From: Azohydromonas australica DSM 1124
Lineage (GTDB): Bacteria > Pseudomonadota > Gammaproteobacteria > Burkholderiales > Burkholderiaceae_C
Direction of reading: 5' to 3'
Length of the DNA: 56,194 nucleotides
Assembly: GCF_000430725.1 (NCBI RefSeq)
Contig: NZ_AUMO01000068.1
Span: forward strand, 1 to 56,194
Shown piece by piece: positions 45,047 to 52,785 of the stretch. The number at the start of each line of letters is the position of its first letter. The stretch's first letter is position 1. The translations under genes were made by a program, and so were the position numbers. The notes under the pieces are model-generated. The model had not been told where the DNA came from, made no database searches, and was given only the letters and a program-made list of their open reading frames with translations.

Positions 45047-45126
45047 CGACGGTGGTCGAGGGGCGATGCGGCTGGATCATCGCAACCCCGGCAGCTAAGG
45101 AGTGGAGCGGAAACCGCCGCGTCTCA

Positions 45127-45143
45127 GATCCTGGGACAGGATC
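45127..45143. other. Short perfect inverted repeat downstream of tRNA-Arg
   Basis: GATCCTG-GGA-CAGGATC lies in the 163-base gap between the MFS gene start and the tRNA-Arg 3' end. There is no U-run. It could be a weak terminator or an operator for the MFS gene, whose start is about 80 bases away. Confidence 0.4.
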
Positions 45144-45209
45144 ATCGAGCGGGGCGAATGCGGGCTGCTGTAGGGCAAGGGCCGCGCCGCTGCGCGCTGC
45201 GTCGAATGG

Positions 45210-45283
45210 CCTGCCCGGAGGGACTCGAACCCCCGACCTGCTGCTTAGAAGGCAGCTGCTCTATCCAGTTGAGCTACGGGCAG
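45210..45283 (-). tRNA. tRNA-Arg (UCU)
   Basis: On the minus strand the 74-base gene has a perfect acceptor CTGCCCG/CGGGCAG, D stem GCTC/GAGC, anticodon stem GCTGC/GCAGC around CTTCTAA (anticodon TCT), and T arm GGGGG-TTCGAGT-CCCTC. G is the discriminator base. The CCA end is not encoded, in contrast to the tRNA-Pro at 42444. Confidence 0.95.
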
Positions 45284-45332
45284 TGCAGAAGGTCAATTGT
45301 AAGCAGGCGCGAGGCCGGTCCTGCCGGAGTCT

Positions 45333-46025
45333 TCAGCGCCTGGCGTACTGCGTGGCGCCGAACAGCGTCTCGCGCGCCTTGTCGTCCATCTGCGGCTTGC
45401 GCTGGTCGGCCAGCACTTCCACGCCGCGCTGCACCGCCGGGCGGGCGGTAATCTCATCGAACCAGCCCTTGAGGTTCGGGTAGTCGTTCCAGTCGATGCC
45501 CTGGTTCTTCCACGAGCGCAGCCACGGGAAGACGGCGATGTCGGCGATGCTGTACTCGTCGCCGGCGATGTAGCGGTGGCGGGCGATCTGGCGGTCCATC
45601 ACGCCGTAGAGGCGCTTGGCCTCGTTGGTGTAGCGCTCGACGGCGTAGTCGATCTTCTGCGGCGCGTAGATGCGGAAGTGGTGCGCCTGGCCCAGCATCG
45701 GGCCCACGCCGCCCATCTGGAACATCAGCCACTGCAGCACCTCGTACTTGCCGCGGGTGTCCTTGGGCAGGAACTTGCCGGTCTTGCCGGCGAGGTAGAG
45801 CAGGATGGCGCCGGACTCGAACAGGGAGATGGGCTTCCCGTCCGGACCGTCGGGATCGACGATGGCAGGAATCTTGTTGTTGGGACTGATGGCGAGGAAC
45901 TCGGGGCTGAACTGGTCGCCTGCGCCGATGTCCACGGGATGCGCGCGGTAGGCCAAGCCACACTCTTCGAGCATCACGTGGACCTTGTGACCGTTGGGCG
46001 TGGGCCACGAATACACTTCGATCAT
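45333..46025 (-). CDS. Glutathione S-transferase family protein (YfcG/YghU-like)
   Basis: The 230-residue product has an N-terminal thioredoxin-like domain (MIEVYSWPTPNGHKVHVMLEECGL; SPNNKIPAIVDPDGPDGKPISLFESGAIL) and a C-terminal helical domain. The T-P-N-G-x-K motif and the PNNKIPAI-D block are characteristic of the YfcG/YghU nu-class, which act as glutathione-dependent disulfide-bond reductases rather than classical transferases. GAGGAG lies 10 bases before the chosen ATG. It is divergent from the next gene. Confidence 0.9.
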   Translation of the reverse strand: MIEVYSWPTPNGHKVHVMLEECGLAYRAHPVDIGAGDQFSPEFLAISPNNKIPAIVDPDGPDGKPISLFESGAILLYLAGKTGKFLPKDTRGKYEVLQWLMFQMGGVGPMLGQAHHFRIYAPQKIDYAVERYTNEAKRLYGVMDRQIARHRYIAGDEYSIADIAVFPWLRSWKNQGIDWNDYPNLKGWFDEITARPAVQRGVEVLADQRKPQMDDKARETLFGATQYARR

Positions 46026-46076
46026 CTTGGTTGTCTCCTCACGCGTCTTCGGGCGCCCCATTGTGCGCCAGCCCTC

Positions 46077-46805
46077 ATGCTCGACGCCTTCAGACAATGG
46101 TTCTCACGCCGCGCGGGGCTGCCGGGCGAGCGTGCGCTGGCCGACTGGGCGCATGCGCAGGGCCATCACTTCAAGCGCAGCCGCGACGCCGACGGCTTCA
46201 TCGTCGAAGCCCAGGGCGGCGCGTGGCGGCTGGAATGGGGCCCGTCGCAGCGGCGCTACATCACCGGCCAGGAATTGCGGCTGCGCGCGCCGCTGAACGG
46301 CGGCGCCGGGCTGCAGCTGCTCGTGCTCACGCGCAGCCTGCTCGACCTGCTGGAGAAGCAGGTGTTCGAGCAGTACACGCAGGGACTGCAGACCCGCATC
46401 GACCTGGCCACGCCCGACGAAATGCGCTGGCTGGTGCTGCATCCCAAGCTGCCTGCGGCGGAGCTGTCCGCGCTGCGCGGGCACTTCGGCGCCGTGGGCC
46501 ATCCGCTGGAGGCGCTGTCGAGCTGGATCGGCGGCCCGCTGGGCGCGGCGCTGGTCGAGCTGGCCACGGCCCGCAGCGCCGGCCTGGCGCCGCTGATGCT
46601 GATCGTGCAGCGCGAGCGGCTGACGCTGCGCACGGCGCTGGAGCACGCCGAGCCCGCGCTCATCACCGAGCTGCTGCAGCTGTTCGAGGTGGCGCGCCGC
46701 GAAGCCCAGCGCGTGGCGGCCCAATGGCAGCTGGCCGGGCCGCCCGATCCCGCGGCCTCGCTGTGGCCGCATTCCGTGGACGGGCCGGACAGCCAGCTGC
46801 GCTGA
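46077..46805 (+). CDS. Conserved-looking hypothetical protein
   Basis: The 242-residue soluble protein begins MLDAFRQWFSRRAGLPGERALADWAHAQGH and continues with a beta-rich segment (GFIVEAQGGAWRLEWGPSQRRYITGQELRLRAPL) and helical C-terminal half. No signal peptide, membrane helix or catalytic motif is visible. The tail QWQLAGPPDPAASLWPHSVDGPDSQLR is Pro/Ser-rich. The start lacks a good ribosome-binding site. A strong hairpin follows the stop. I do not recognise a family. Confidence 0.75.
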   Translation: MLDAFRQWFSRRAGLPGERALADWAHAQGHHFKRSRDADGFIVEAQGGAWRLEWGPSQRRYITGQELRLRAPLNGGAGLQLLVLTRSLLDLLEKQVFEQYTQGLQTRIDLATPDEMRWLVLHPKLPAAELSALRGHFGAVGHPLEALSSWIGGPLGAALVELATARSAGLAPLMLIVQRERLTLRTALEHAEPALITELLQLFEVARREAQRVAAQWQLAGPPDPAASLWPHSVDGPDSQLR

Positions 46806-46810
46806 AGGCC

Positions 46811-46841
46811 GCGTGCCGGCCATGGCCCCCGGCCGGCACGC
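46811..46841 (+). terminator. Perfect 11-bp hairpin after the hypothetical gene
   Basis: GCGTGCCGGCC-ATGGCCCCC-GGCCGGCACGC lies 5 bases after the stop. The stem is perfect, but there is no U-run, so an intrinsic terminator role is only probable. Confidence 0.55.
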
Positions 46842-46893
46842 GGGTACCCCGTGCTAGAGTGGTCCGGCTATATCGGTATGCCCGGAGGGAGGG

Positions 46894-47937
46894 ATGTCCC
46901 GAAAACTGCTGCTGCTGAGCCTGGCTGCCGCTTCCTGCGTGGCCATGGCCACGCCCAAGGGCGACGCGGGCGCCACGGCGCCCAACGACACGAAGAAGGC
47001 TTCTCTGGCGCCGGTCACGACCGCCGAGAAACTCCAACAACGGCTGCACGCGCTGGAGGAGCGCGTGGAGCAACTGCAATCGCAGTCCAGGCAAGACCAG
47101 GAACTGCTGGAACAGGGCCGGCGCCGCCAGGCCGAGCTGGAAGTCGCCTCGCACGCCATGCCCTGGCTGCTGGGCCTGCTGGTGGCGCTGGCGGCCGTCG
47201 CGGTCGGACTGGCCTGGCGCGTGCAGGCGCTGTCGCGCCGGCGCCAGGACGTCTGGTGGGACACCTCCGCGCCGCTGGACCTGGAAGCGCCGCGCGACGA
47301 GGCGCCCGTCACCGCGGCCGTGGTGTTCAACGAACCCCCACGCGGGGAGGCGGCGAGCACGCGCCCGCCGCTGGCGCCCTTGCCGTCCACCGGGGTGCTG
47401 CCGGTGAACGAGCAGATCGCGCTGTCGCAGCAGGTCGCGCTGCTGTGCGCGCTGGGGCAGGACGACAAGGCCATCGAGCTGTTGCAGTCGCGGCTGGGCG
47501 AGGGCGGACGCACGCCGTGGCTGCTGCTCAAGCTGCTGGCGCTACACCAGCGCACCGGCCAGCGCACGGCTTTCGACCGGCTCGCGCGCCAGGTCGGTGC
47601 GCGCTTCGGCTGCACGCTGCCGGTCTGGGATGCGCTGCCCCAACCCGGACTGGACGGCGAGCCCGCGCTGCTGGCCTCGTTGCAGCAAAGCTGGGAAGCG
47701 CCGGTGGATGCGCTGCTGCTGCTGTCCAAGCTGCTGCTGCAGCCGCAGGCGCTGCCCTCGCTGGCGGCCTGCGAGGACATGCTGCTGCTCTACCGCATGG
47801 CGCATGAGCGCCATTGCCAGGAGGTGGCCGACTGCGAGATCGACCTGCCGCTGGCCTTGGCCCCGATGCTGGACGACGACCGGTCGCCGCTGCCGCCGCT
47901 GGTGGCGCCGCGCATCGCGCTGCAGCCGGCGCCCTGA
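46894..47937 (+). CDS. FimV/HubP-like membrane protein, uncharacterised
   Basis: The product has 347 residues: an N-terminal Sec signal (MSRKLLLLSLAAASCVAMA), a coiled coil (about 44-85, EKLQQRLHALEERVEQLQSQSRQDQELLEQ), a membrane helix (about 90-112, PWLLGLLVALAAVAVGLAW), a Pro-rich cytoplasmic linker and a C-terminal helical region with TPR-like ALGQDDKAIELLQSRL. The layout of signal, coiled coil, helix and FimV-type helical C-terminus resembles a short FimV/HubP, but LysM is absent. GGAGGGAGG precedes the ATG. Role in polarity or pili is inference. Confidence 0.7.
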   Translation: MSRKLLLLSLAAASCVAMATPKGDAGATAPNDTKKASLAPVTTAEKLQQRLHALEERVEQLQSQSRQDQELLEQGRRRQAELEVASHAMPWLLGLLVALAAVAVGLAWRVQALSRRRQDVWWDTSAPLDLEAPRDEAPVTAAVVFNEPPRGEAASTRPPLAPLPSTGVLPVNEQIALSQQVALLCALGQDDKAIELLQSRLGEGGRTPWLLLKLLALHQRTGQRTAFDRLARQVGARFGCTLPVWDALPQPGLDGEPALLASLQQSWEAPVDALLLLSKLLLQPQALPSLAACEDMLLLYRMAHERHCQEVADCEIDLPLALAPMLDDDRSPLPPLVAPRIALQPAP

Positions 47938-47942
47938 AGCGC

Positions 47943-47958
47943 GCCGGCATCTGCCGGC
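47943..47958. other. Small hairpin between convergent genes
   Basis: GCCGGCA-TC-TGCCGGC is a perfect inverted repeat in the 44-base gap between two convergent genes, without a U-run. Confidence 0.4.
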
Positions 47959-47981
47959 CGCCGCCTTGCGCGGTGCCAGGT

Positions 47982-49160
47982 TTACAGCCGCGCCAGCCGC
48001 TGCAGCGCCGTCTGCAGCGTCTCGTCCTTCTTGGCGAAGCAGAAGCGCACCACGCGCTGTTCGAAACCGCCGGCGTAGAAGGCAGACAGCGGGATGGCCG
48101 CCACGCCGATCTCCGTCGTGAGAAAGCGACAGAACTCGGCCTCGGGCAGGTCGCTCAGCGCGGAGTAGTCCACGCACTGGAAGTAGCTGCCCTCGGTCTG
48201 CAGCGGGCGCAGCCGCGTGGCCTGCAGCCCGGCGCGGAACAGGTCGCGCTTGCGCTGGTAGAAGGCGCCCAGTTCCAGGTACGGCGCCGGGTCGGCCATG
48301 TAGCGCGCCAGGCCGTGCTGCATCGGCGTGTTGACCGTGAACACGTTGAACTGGTGCACCTTGCGGAACTCCGCGCTCAGCGGTGCCGGCGCGGCCACGA
48401 AGCCCACTTTCCAGCCGGTGACGTGGTAGGTCTTGCCGAAGCTGGAGACGATGAAGGCGCGCGCCGCGAGCTCGGCCACGCTCGCCGCGCTCACGTGCGC
48501 GCGGCCGTCGTAGACCATGTGCTCGTACACCTCGTCGGACAGCAGCAGCACGTCGGTGGGACGCAGGATCTCGGCGAGCTGCTGCATCTCCTGGCGCGTC
48601 CAGACGCTGGCGCCGGGGTTGTGCGGAGTGTTGACGATCAGCAACCGCGTGCGCGGCGTGATGGCCGCGGCGATCCGCTTCAGGTCCGGCCGGAAGCTGC
48701 CCGGCGTCAGCGGCACCCGCACTACCGTGCCGCCGGCGAGCTCGATGTTGGGCGCGTAGCTGTCGTAGCAGGGTTCCAGCACGATCACCTCGTCGCCCGG
48801 GTGCACGCAGCACAGGATGGCGGTGAGGATGGCCTGCGTGGCGCCGGCGGTGACGGTGATCTCGGTGTCGGCGTCGTAGCGGTGGCCGTACAGCGCCTGC
48901 ACCTTGTCCGCGACCGCTGCGCGCAGCGCCGGCACGCCGGCCATGGGCGGGTACTGGTTGAGCCCGGAACGCATGGCGTCGGCAACTGCGTCCACCAGCC
49001 GCGGATCGCCCTCGAAGTCCGGAAAGCCCTGGCCCAGGTTCACGGCGCCATGCGCGTGCGCCAGGGCGGACATCACGGTGAAGATGGTGGTGCCGACCTG
49101 CGGCAGCCGGCTGGGGAATGCGGGCGTGCGCGGCGTGGCGGTCGAGGCGTCAATCTGCAT
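47982..49160 (-). CDS. PLP-dependent aminotransferase (YbdL/methionine aminotransferase-like)
   Basis: The 392-residue class I aminotransferase carries VNLGQGFPDFEGDPRLVDAV, NQYPPMAGVPALRAAVADK, NTPHNPGASVW and the PLP-Lys motif IVSSFGKTYHVTGWKVGF (Lys about residue 243). This set matches YbdL, which prefers methionine, and kynurenine aminotransferase-like proteins. It lies 37 bases downstream of the CysB-like regulator gene on the same strand and near sulfur-related cbiX, which is consistent with sulfur amino-acid metabolism, by inference. Confidence 0.88.
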   Translation of the reverse strand: MQIDASTATPRTPAFPSRLPQVGTTIFTVMSALAHAHGAVNLGQGFPDFEGDPRLVDAVADAMRSGLNQYPPMAGVPALRAAVADKVQALYGHRYDADTEITVTAGATQAILTAILCCVHPGDEVIVLEPCYDSYAPNIELAGGTVVRVPLTPGSFRPDLKRIAAAITPRTRLLIVNTPHNPGASVWTRQEMQQLAEILRPTDVLLLSDEVYEHMVYDGRAHVSAASVAELAARAFIVSSFGKTYHVTGWKVGFVAAPAPLSAEFRKVHQFNVFTVNTPMQHGLARYMADPAPYLELGAFYQRKRDLFRAGLQATRLRPLQTEGSYFQCVDYSALSDLPEAEFCRFLTTEIGVAAIPLSAFYAGGFEQRVVRFCFAKKDETLQTALQRLARL

Positions 49161-49197
49161 GGCAAGCACTTCCGGTCGGGAGCCGCAGAGGCGGCGG

Positions 49198-50142
49198 TCA
49201 GAGGTCGTAGTCGTCGCCGGTGCCGGCCATGGCGCGGTTGATGAGCGTGCGCGTGAGCCGGTCCGACAGCAGCTCGGCGAAGGAGTAGACGAAGTTGCGC
49301 AGGTAAGCACCGCGCTTGAAGGCCACGCGCGAGACGTTCATGCCGAAGAGGTGGCCTGCCGGGCGCGCCACCAGGTCGCCGCCGGGCGGGTCGTCGCGCA
49401 CCGCCATCTCCGCCAGGATGCCCACGCCCAGGCCCAGCCGCACGTAGGTCTTGATGACGTCGGAGTCGATGGCCTCCAGCACGACCTCGGGCTGCAGCCG
49501 CCGCTGCGCGAAGGCCTGGTCGATGCGCTTGCGGCCGGTAAAGGCCGGCTGGTAGGACACCAGCGGCTCGCGCGCGAGCTGCTCCAGCGTCGGGCGCTCC
49601 ACGCCGGCCAGCGGGTGCGTGGCGGGCACCACGATCACGTGCTGCCACTCGTAGCAGGGCAGCGTCACCAGGTCGCCGTACTCGGACAACGACTCCGTGG
49701 CCAGCCCGATGTCGGCGCTGTCGTCGAGCAGCATCGCCGCCACCTGCTCGGGCGTGCCCTGATGCAGGCTGACGCTGACCTTGGGATGGCGCTTGCGCAG
49801 CAGCGCCACCGGCTCGGGCAGGACGTAGCGCGCCTGGGTGTGCGTGGTGGCGATGGACAGCCGCCCCGCGTCCTGCTTGCCGAACTCCTCGCCGATGCGC
49901 TTGAGGTTGCCCACCTCGCGCAGGATGATCTCCACCGCCTGCAGCACCTGGTAGCCGGGCTCGGTCACGCGCTTGAGGCGCTTGCCGTGGCGGGCAAAGA
50001 TGTCCACGCCCAGCTCCTCTTCCAGCTCCAGGATGGCCTTGCTGATGCCAGGCTGCGAGGTGTGCAGCGCCTTGGCGGTCTCGGTGAGGTTGAGGCCGCG
50101 ACGAACGGCCTCCTGGACGAAGCGGAACTGGTGCAGGTTCAC
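49198..50142 (-). CDS. cysB: CysB/Cbl-like LysR transcription regulator
   Basis: The 314-residue product has an N-terminal LysR helix-turn-helix (LTETAKALHTSQPGISKAILELEEELG) and a co-inducer domain with the CysB-specific ATTHTQARYVLP (about 90-101), LSEYGDLVTLPCYEWQHVIVV, and AIDSDVIKTYVRLGLGVGILAEMA. CysB and Cbl control sulfate assimilation in response to O- or N-acetylserine and sulfate. The start is GTG, overlapping the cbiX stop (GTGA). The neighbour CbiX/SirB makes siroheme for sulfite reductase, which fits the sulfur role. Confidence 0.9.
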   Translation of the reverse strand: MNLHQFRFVQEAVRRGLNLTETAKALHTSQPGISKAILELEEELGVDIFARHGKRLKRVTEPGYQVLQAVEIILREVGNLKRIGEEFGKQDAGRLSIATTHTQARYVLPEPVALLRKRHPKVSVSLHQGTPEQVAAMLLDDSADIGLATESLSEYGDLVTLPCYEWQHVIVVPATHPLAGVERPTLEQLAREPLVSYQPAFTGRKRIDQAFAQRRLQPEVVLEAIDSDVIKTYVRLGLGVGILAEMAVRDDPPGGDLVARPAGHLFGMNVSRVAFKRGAYLRNFVYSFAELLSDRLTRTLINRAMAGTGDDYDL

Positions 50143-50537
50143 GGCTGGTTCGCCTCCTTGGTCGCCAGCAGGCTCAGCGCCGCGCCGGCCATGGCCTGCA
50201 CCACCGCGGGCAGCTCGCCCACGGCCGGGTGCAGCTCGAAGCGCACGCCCGGGTGCGCGGCGCGCAGGGCGTCGAGCAGCCGCGGCAGGTCCTTGCGCAC
50301 GTGGCCGCCAGCGCCCAGGAACAGCGGCAGCACCTCCACAGCCTGGCAGCCGTCCTGCACCAGCTGCGCTCCCGCCTGTGCCAGGTCGGGCTGCATGAAT
50401 TCGAGGTAAGCCAGCTGCAGCGGCGTGCCGGGCCGCTGGGCACGCACGGACTGCGCCACGGCTTCGAAAGGGCGCGCCCACTCGGGGTCGCGTGCGCCGT
50501 GTGCGAACAGCAGCAGTCCACGGGAGGTGTCGTTCAT
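50139..50537 (-). CDS. cbiX: Sirohydrochlorin chelatase (CbiX/SirB, short form)
   Basis: The 132-residue protein carries the chelatase motif LLLFAHGARDPEW (His about residue 13) and the second His in LPLFLGAGGHVRKDLP (about 79). The short CbiX-S form inserts metal into sirohydrochlorin, here probably iron for siroheme used by assimilatory sulfite reductase; cobalt is possible. It overlaps lptG (ATGA) at its start and the CysB-like gene (GTGA) at its end. Confidence 0.88.
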   Translation of the reverse strand: MNDTSRGLLLFAHGARDPEWARPFEAVAQSVRAQRPGTPLQLAYLEFMQPDLAQAGAQLVQDGCQAVEVLPLFLGAGGHVRKDLPRLLDALRAAHPGVRFELHPAVGELPAVVQAMAGAALSLLATKEANQP

Positions 50538-51661
50538 CGGTACCTTACCAGCCAGGTGAAGGCTGCCAGCGACAGCAGCAGGTAGAAGATGCTGGGCGCG
50601 GCGGCGGTGAGCCAGGGCGTCCAGTCGCGCAGCAGGCCCAGGTGCCCGGCGACGTTGTTGAGCAGCACGAAGCTGATGCCCAGCATGATCCCGCCGAAGA
50701 CCTTGAAGCTGATTCCGCCGGCGCGCGCGTGCAAGTAGGCGAAAGGCAGCGCCAGCGCCACCATCACCAGGCAGGCGAACGGGTAGAGCGCCTTGCGCCA
50801 GAAGCGGATGGCGTGGCGCTGCGCGGCCTGCTCCTGGTCCGACAGGTGCTCGGTGTAGCGCCACAGCTCCAAGGTGCTCATGGTGTCGATGGGCAGCACC
50901 GCGGCCGCCACCACGTCCGCGCCCAGGCTGCTGGCCCAGCGCAGCTCGGGCAGCCGCTCCAGTTGCACCTGCATCCGTGACTGTGTGGCGGAGGCCGTAT
51001 CGGCCGGCGGCCAGACGGTGCGCTGCACGTCCTGCAGCGTCCACACCGCGTCGGCGCCGATGCGCGCCCGCGCCGCGGCAATGCGCTCCTGCAGCCGGCC
51101 CTGCTCGTCGAACTCGAAGATGCGCACGCCTTCGAGCGTGCCGTCGGGCGCCAGGCGCTGCACGTTGAGCGAGACCTGGTGCGAGACGCCCTGGGGCATG
51201 GTGCGGCGCTCGCGCAGCCAGGCGCCGGTGCGGCCCAGGTCCTGCCCGCCGCTGGCGAGCGTCTTGACGCGCACCGCCTCGCGCTCGCTGGCCGGCACCA
51301 CGAAATCGCCGACCAGGAAAGTGATCAGCGCGAAGACCACGCCCAGCACCGCCAGCAGCGACAGCGCCCGGCCCGGCCCCAGCCCGCCGGTGCGCAGGAT
51401 GGTGAACTCGCTGGACTGCGCCATGCGCGCCATCGAGTAGATCGTGCCGATGAGCACTGCGATGGGGAGGAGCTCGTAGAGGTGGCCTGGGATCTCGAGC
51501 AGGCTCGACATCAGCGCCATCGGTAGCGTGTAGCCGTGCCGGCCCACGTCCTCGAGCTCGTCGACGAAGTCGATGAAGAAGAACAGCGACAGGAATGCCA
51601 GCGCCACGAAGAACACCGCGCCCAGGATGTCGCGGTAGAGCAGCCGCCGAACGGTCTTCAT
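50534..51661 (-). CDS. lptG: LPS export permease LptG
   Basis: The 375-residue inner-membrane protein is one of the two permeases of the LptBFG extractor. It has three N-terminal helices (GAVFFVALAFLSLFFFIDFVDELED; LYELLPIAVLIGTIYSMARMAQSSEFTILRTGG), a periplasmic beta-jellyroll (about 145-270) and three C-terminal helices (GISFKVFGGIMLGISFVLLNNV). It starts in an ATGA overlap with lptF and ends in one with cbiX. Confidence 0.93.
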   Translation of the reverse strand: MKTVRRLLYRDILGAVFFVALAFLSLFFFIDFVDELEDVGRHGYTLPMALMSSLLEIPGHLYELLPIAVLIGTIYSMARMAQSSEFTILRTGGLGPGRALSLLAVLGVVFALITFLVGDFVVPASEREAVRVKTLASGGQDLGRTGAWLRERRTMPQGVSHQVSLNVQRLAPDGTLEGVRIFEFDEQGRLQERIAAARARIGADAVWTLQDVQRTVWPPADTASATQSRMQVQLERLPELRWASSLGADVVAAAVLPIDTMSTLELWRYTEHLSDQEQAAQRHAIRFWRKALYPFACLVMVALALPFAYLHARAGGISFKVFGGIMLGISFVLLNNVAGHLGLLRDWTPWLTAAAPSIFYLLLSLAAFTWLVRYR

Positions 51662-52758
51662 GCGCGGCTCCCGCGCAGCCGCAGCCGCGCCGTCGTGCCC
51701 TGCTCGCGCCACCACAGCAGCGCCAGCGCCAGCGCCAGCGCCGCGCCGTGCAGGCCCAGCAGCGCCCCGGCCAGTCCCAGCCGGCCGCCGCTCACCCAGG
51801 CCTGCGAGAGGTTGATGAGGTTGTAGTAGACGACGAAGCCGAGCAGCGCGAACAGCATGTTCCAGTTGCTGGCGCGGCGCGGGTTGGTGGCCGACAGACC
51901 GATGCCCAACAGCAGCAGGTTGCCCGCGCCCAGCAGCAGCCCGAAGCGCCAGGCCAGCTCGGCGAGCTGGCGCGGACCGGGCTGGCGCAGCAGGTCGAGG
52001 GTGGGCATGGTCTTGGGCGAGCGTTCCTGGGCGGTGCGCGCCTGGTGCTCGTCCACCACCACGCGGTAGGTGTCGAAGCGCGAGAGCGTGAGCGTGCCGT
52101 CGCTGCGGTCGGTCTCGTTGCGCTGTCCCCCTTCAAGCACCAGGATGCGGCGCTCGGGGTCGCTGTTGTTGTCGATGTGGCCGCCGTGCGCCGACACCAC
52201 CGTCTCGCGCCGCTCGTCGTTGGACAGCACGAAGACGTTGCGGGCCCGCGTGGCGTCGTTGTCGCCGTCGCGCTCGACGAAGAACACGCGGTTGCCGTCG
52301 CGCGAGACCTGGAACACGCCCGGCGCCACGCGCGAGAGGTCGCTGCGCTGCTGGTAGCGCTCGCGCAGCTCGATCGTCATGCGGTTGCCCCAGGGCCACA
52401 CGAGCAGCACCAGCAGCCCGATGACCAGCAGCACCGGCCAGCTCGTGCGCAGCACCGGCCGCACGAAGCGCGACAGGCTCACGCCGCTGGCGAACCAGAT
52501 CGCCATCTCGCTGTCGCGGTACATGCGGCCCAGCGTGGCCACCACGGCGATGAACAGCGACAGCGCCAGCATGGTGGGCAGGTGGCTCAGCGCCGTGTAG
52601 CCCAGCAGCAGCACCACGTCCTGCGGCGCCACCGAACCCCCGGCGGCCAGGCCCAGGGTGCGGATCAGCATCATCGTCAACACGATGGTCAGCAGCACGA
52701 CCAGCGTCGCACCGAAGCTGCGCGCCAGCTCTCGGCGCACGGTGGTATGGAATAACAT
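51658..52758 (-). CDS. lptF: LPS export permease LptF
   Basis: The 366-residue product is the second LptBFG permease: MLFHTTVRRELARSFGATLVVLLTIVLTMMLIRTLG, the ALSHLPTMLALSLFIAVVATLGRMYRDSEMAIWFASG segment (coupling helix region) and a periplasmic jellyroll (SRVAPGVFQVSRDGNRVFFVE). lptG follows with an ATGA overlap. Only 27 bases separate its start from the divergent pepA, a conserved order (lptF-pepA) in many proteobacteria. The control regions of both genes must overlap. Confidence 0.93.
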   Translation of the reverse strand: MLFHTTVRRELARSFGATLVVLLTIVLTMMLIRTLGLAAGGSVAPQDVVLLLGYTALSHLPTMLALSLFIAVVATLGRMYRDSEMAIWFASGVSLSRFVRPVLRTSWPVLLVIGLLVLLVWPWGNRMTIELRERYQQRSDLSRVAPGVFQVSRDGNRVFFVERDGDNDATRARNVFVLSNDERRETVVSAHGGHIDNNSDPERRILVLEGGQRNETDRSDGTLTLSRFDTYRVVVDEHQARTAQERSPKTMPTLDLLRQPGPRQLAELAWRFGLLLGAGNLLLLGIGLSATNPRRASNWNMLFALLGFVVYYNLINLSQAWVSGGRLGLAGALLGLHGAALALALALLWWREQGTTARLRLRGSRA

Positions 52759-52785
52759 CAGGCGATCTACGAACTTGGCGTCATT

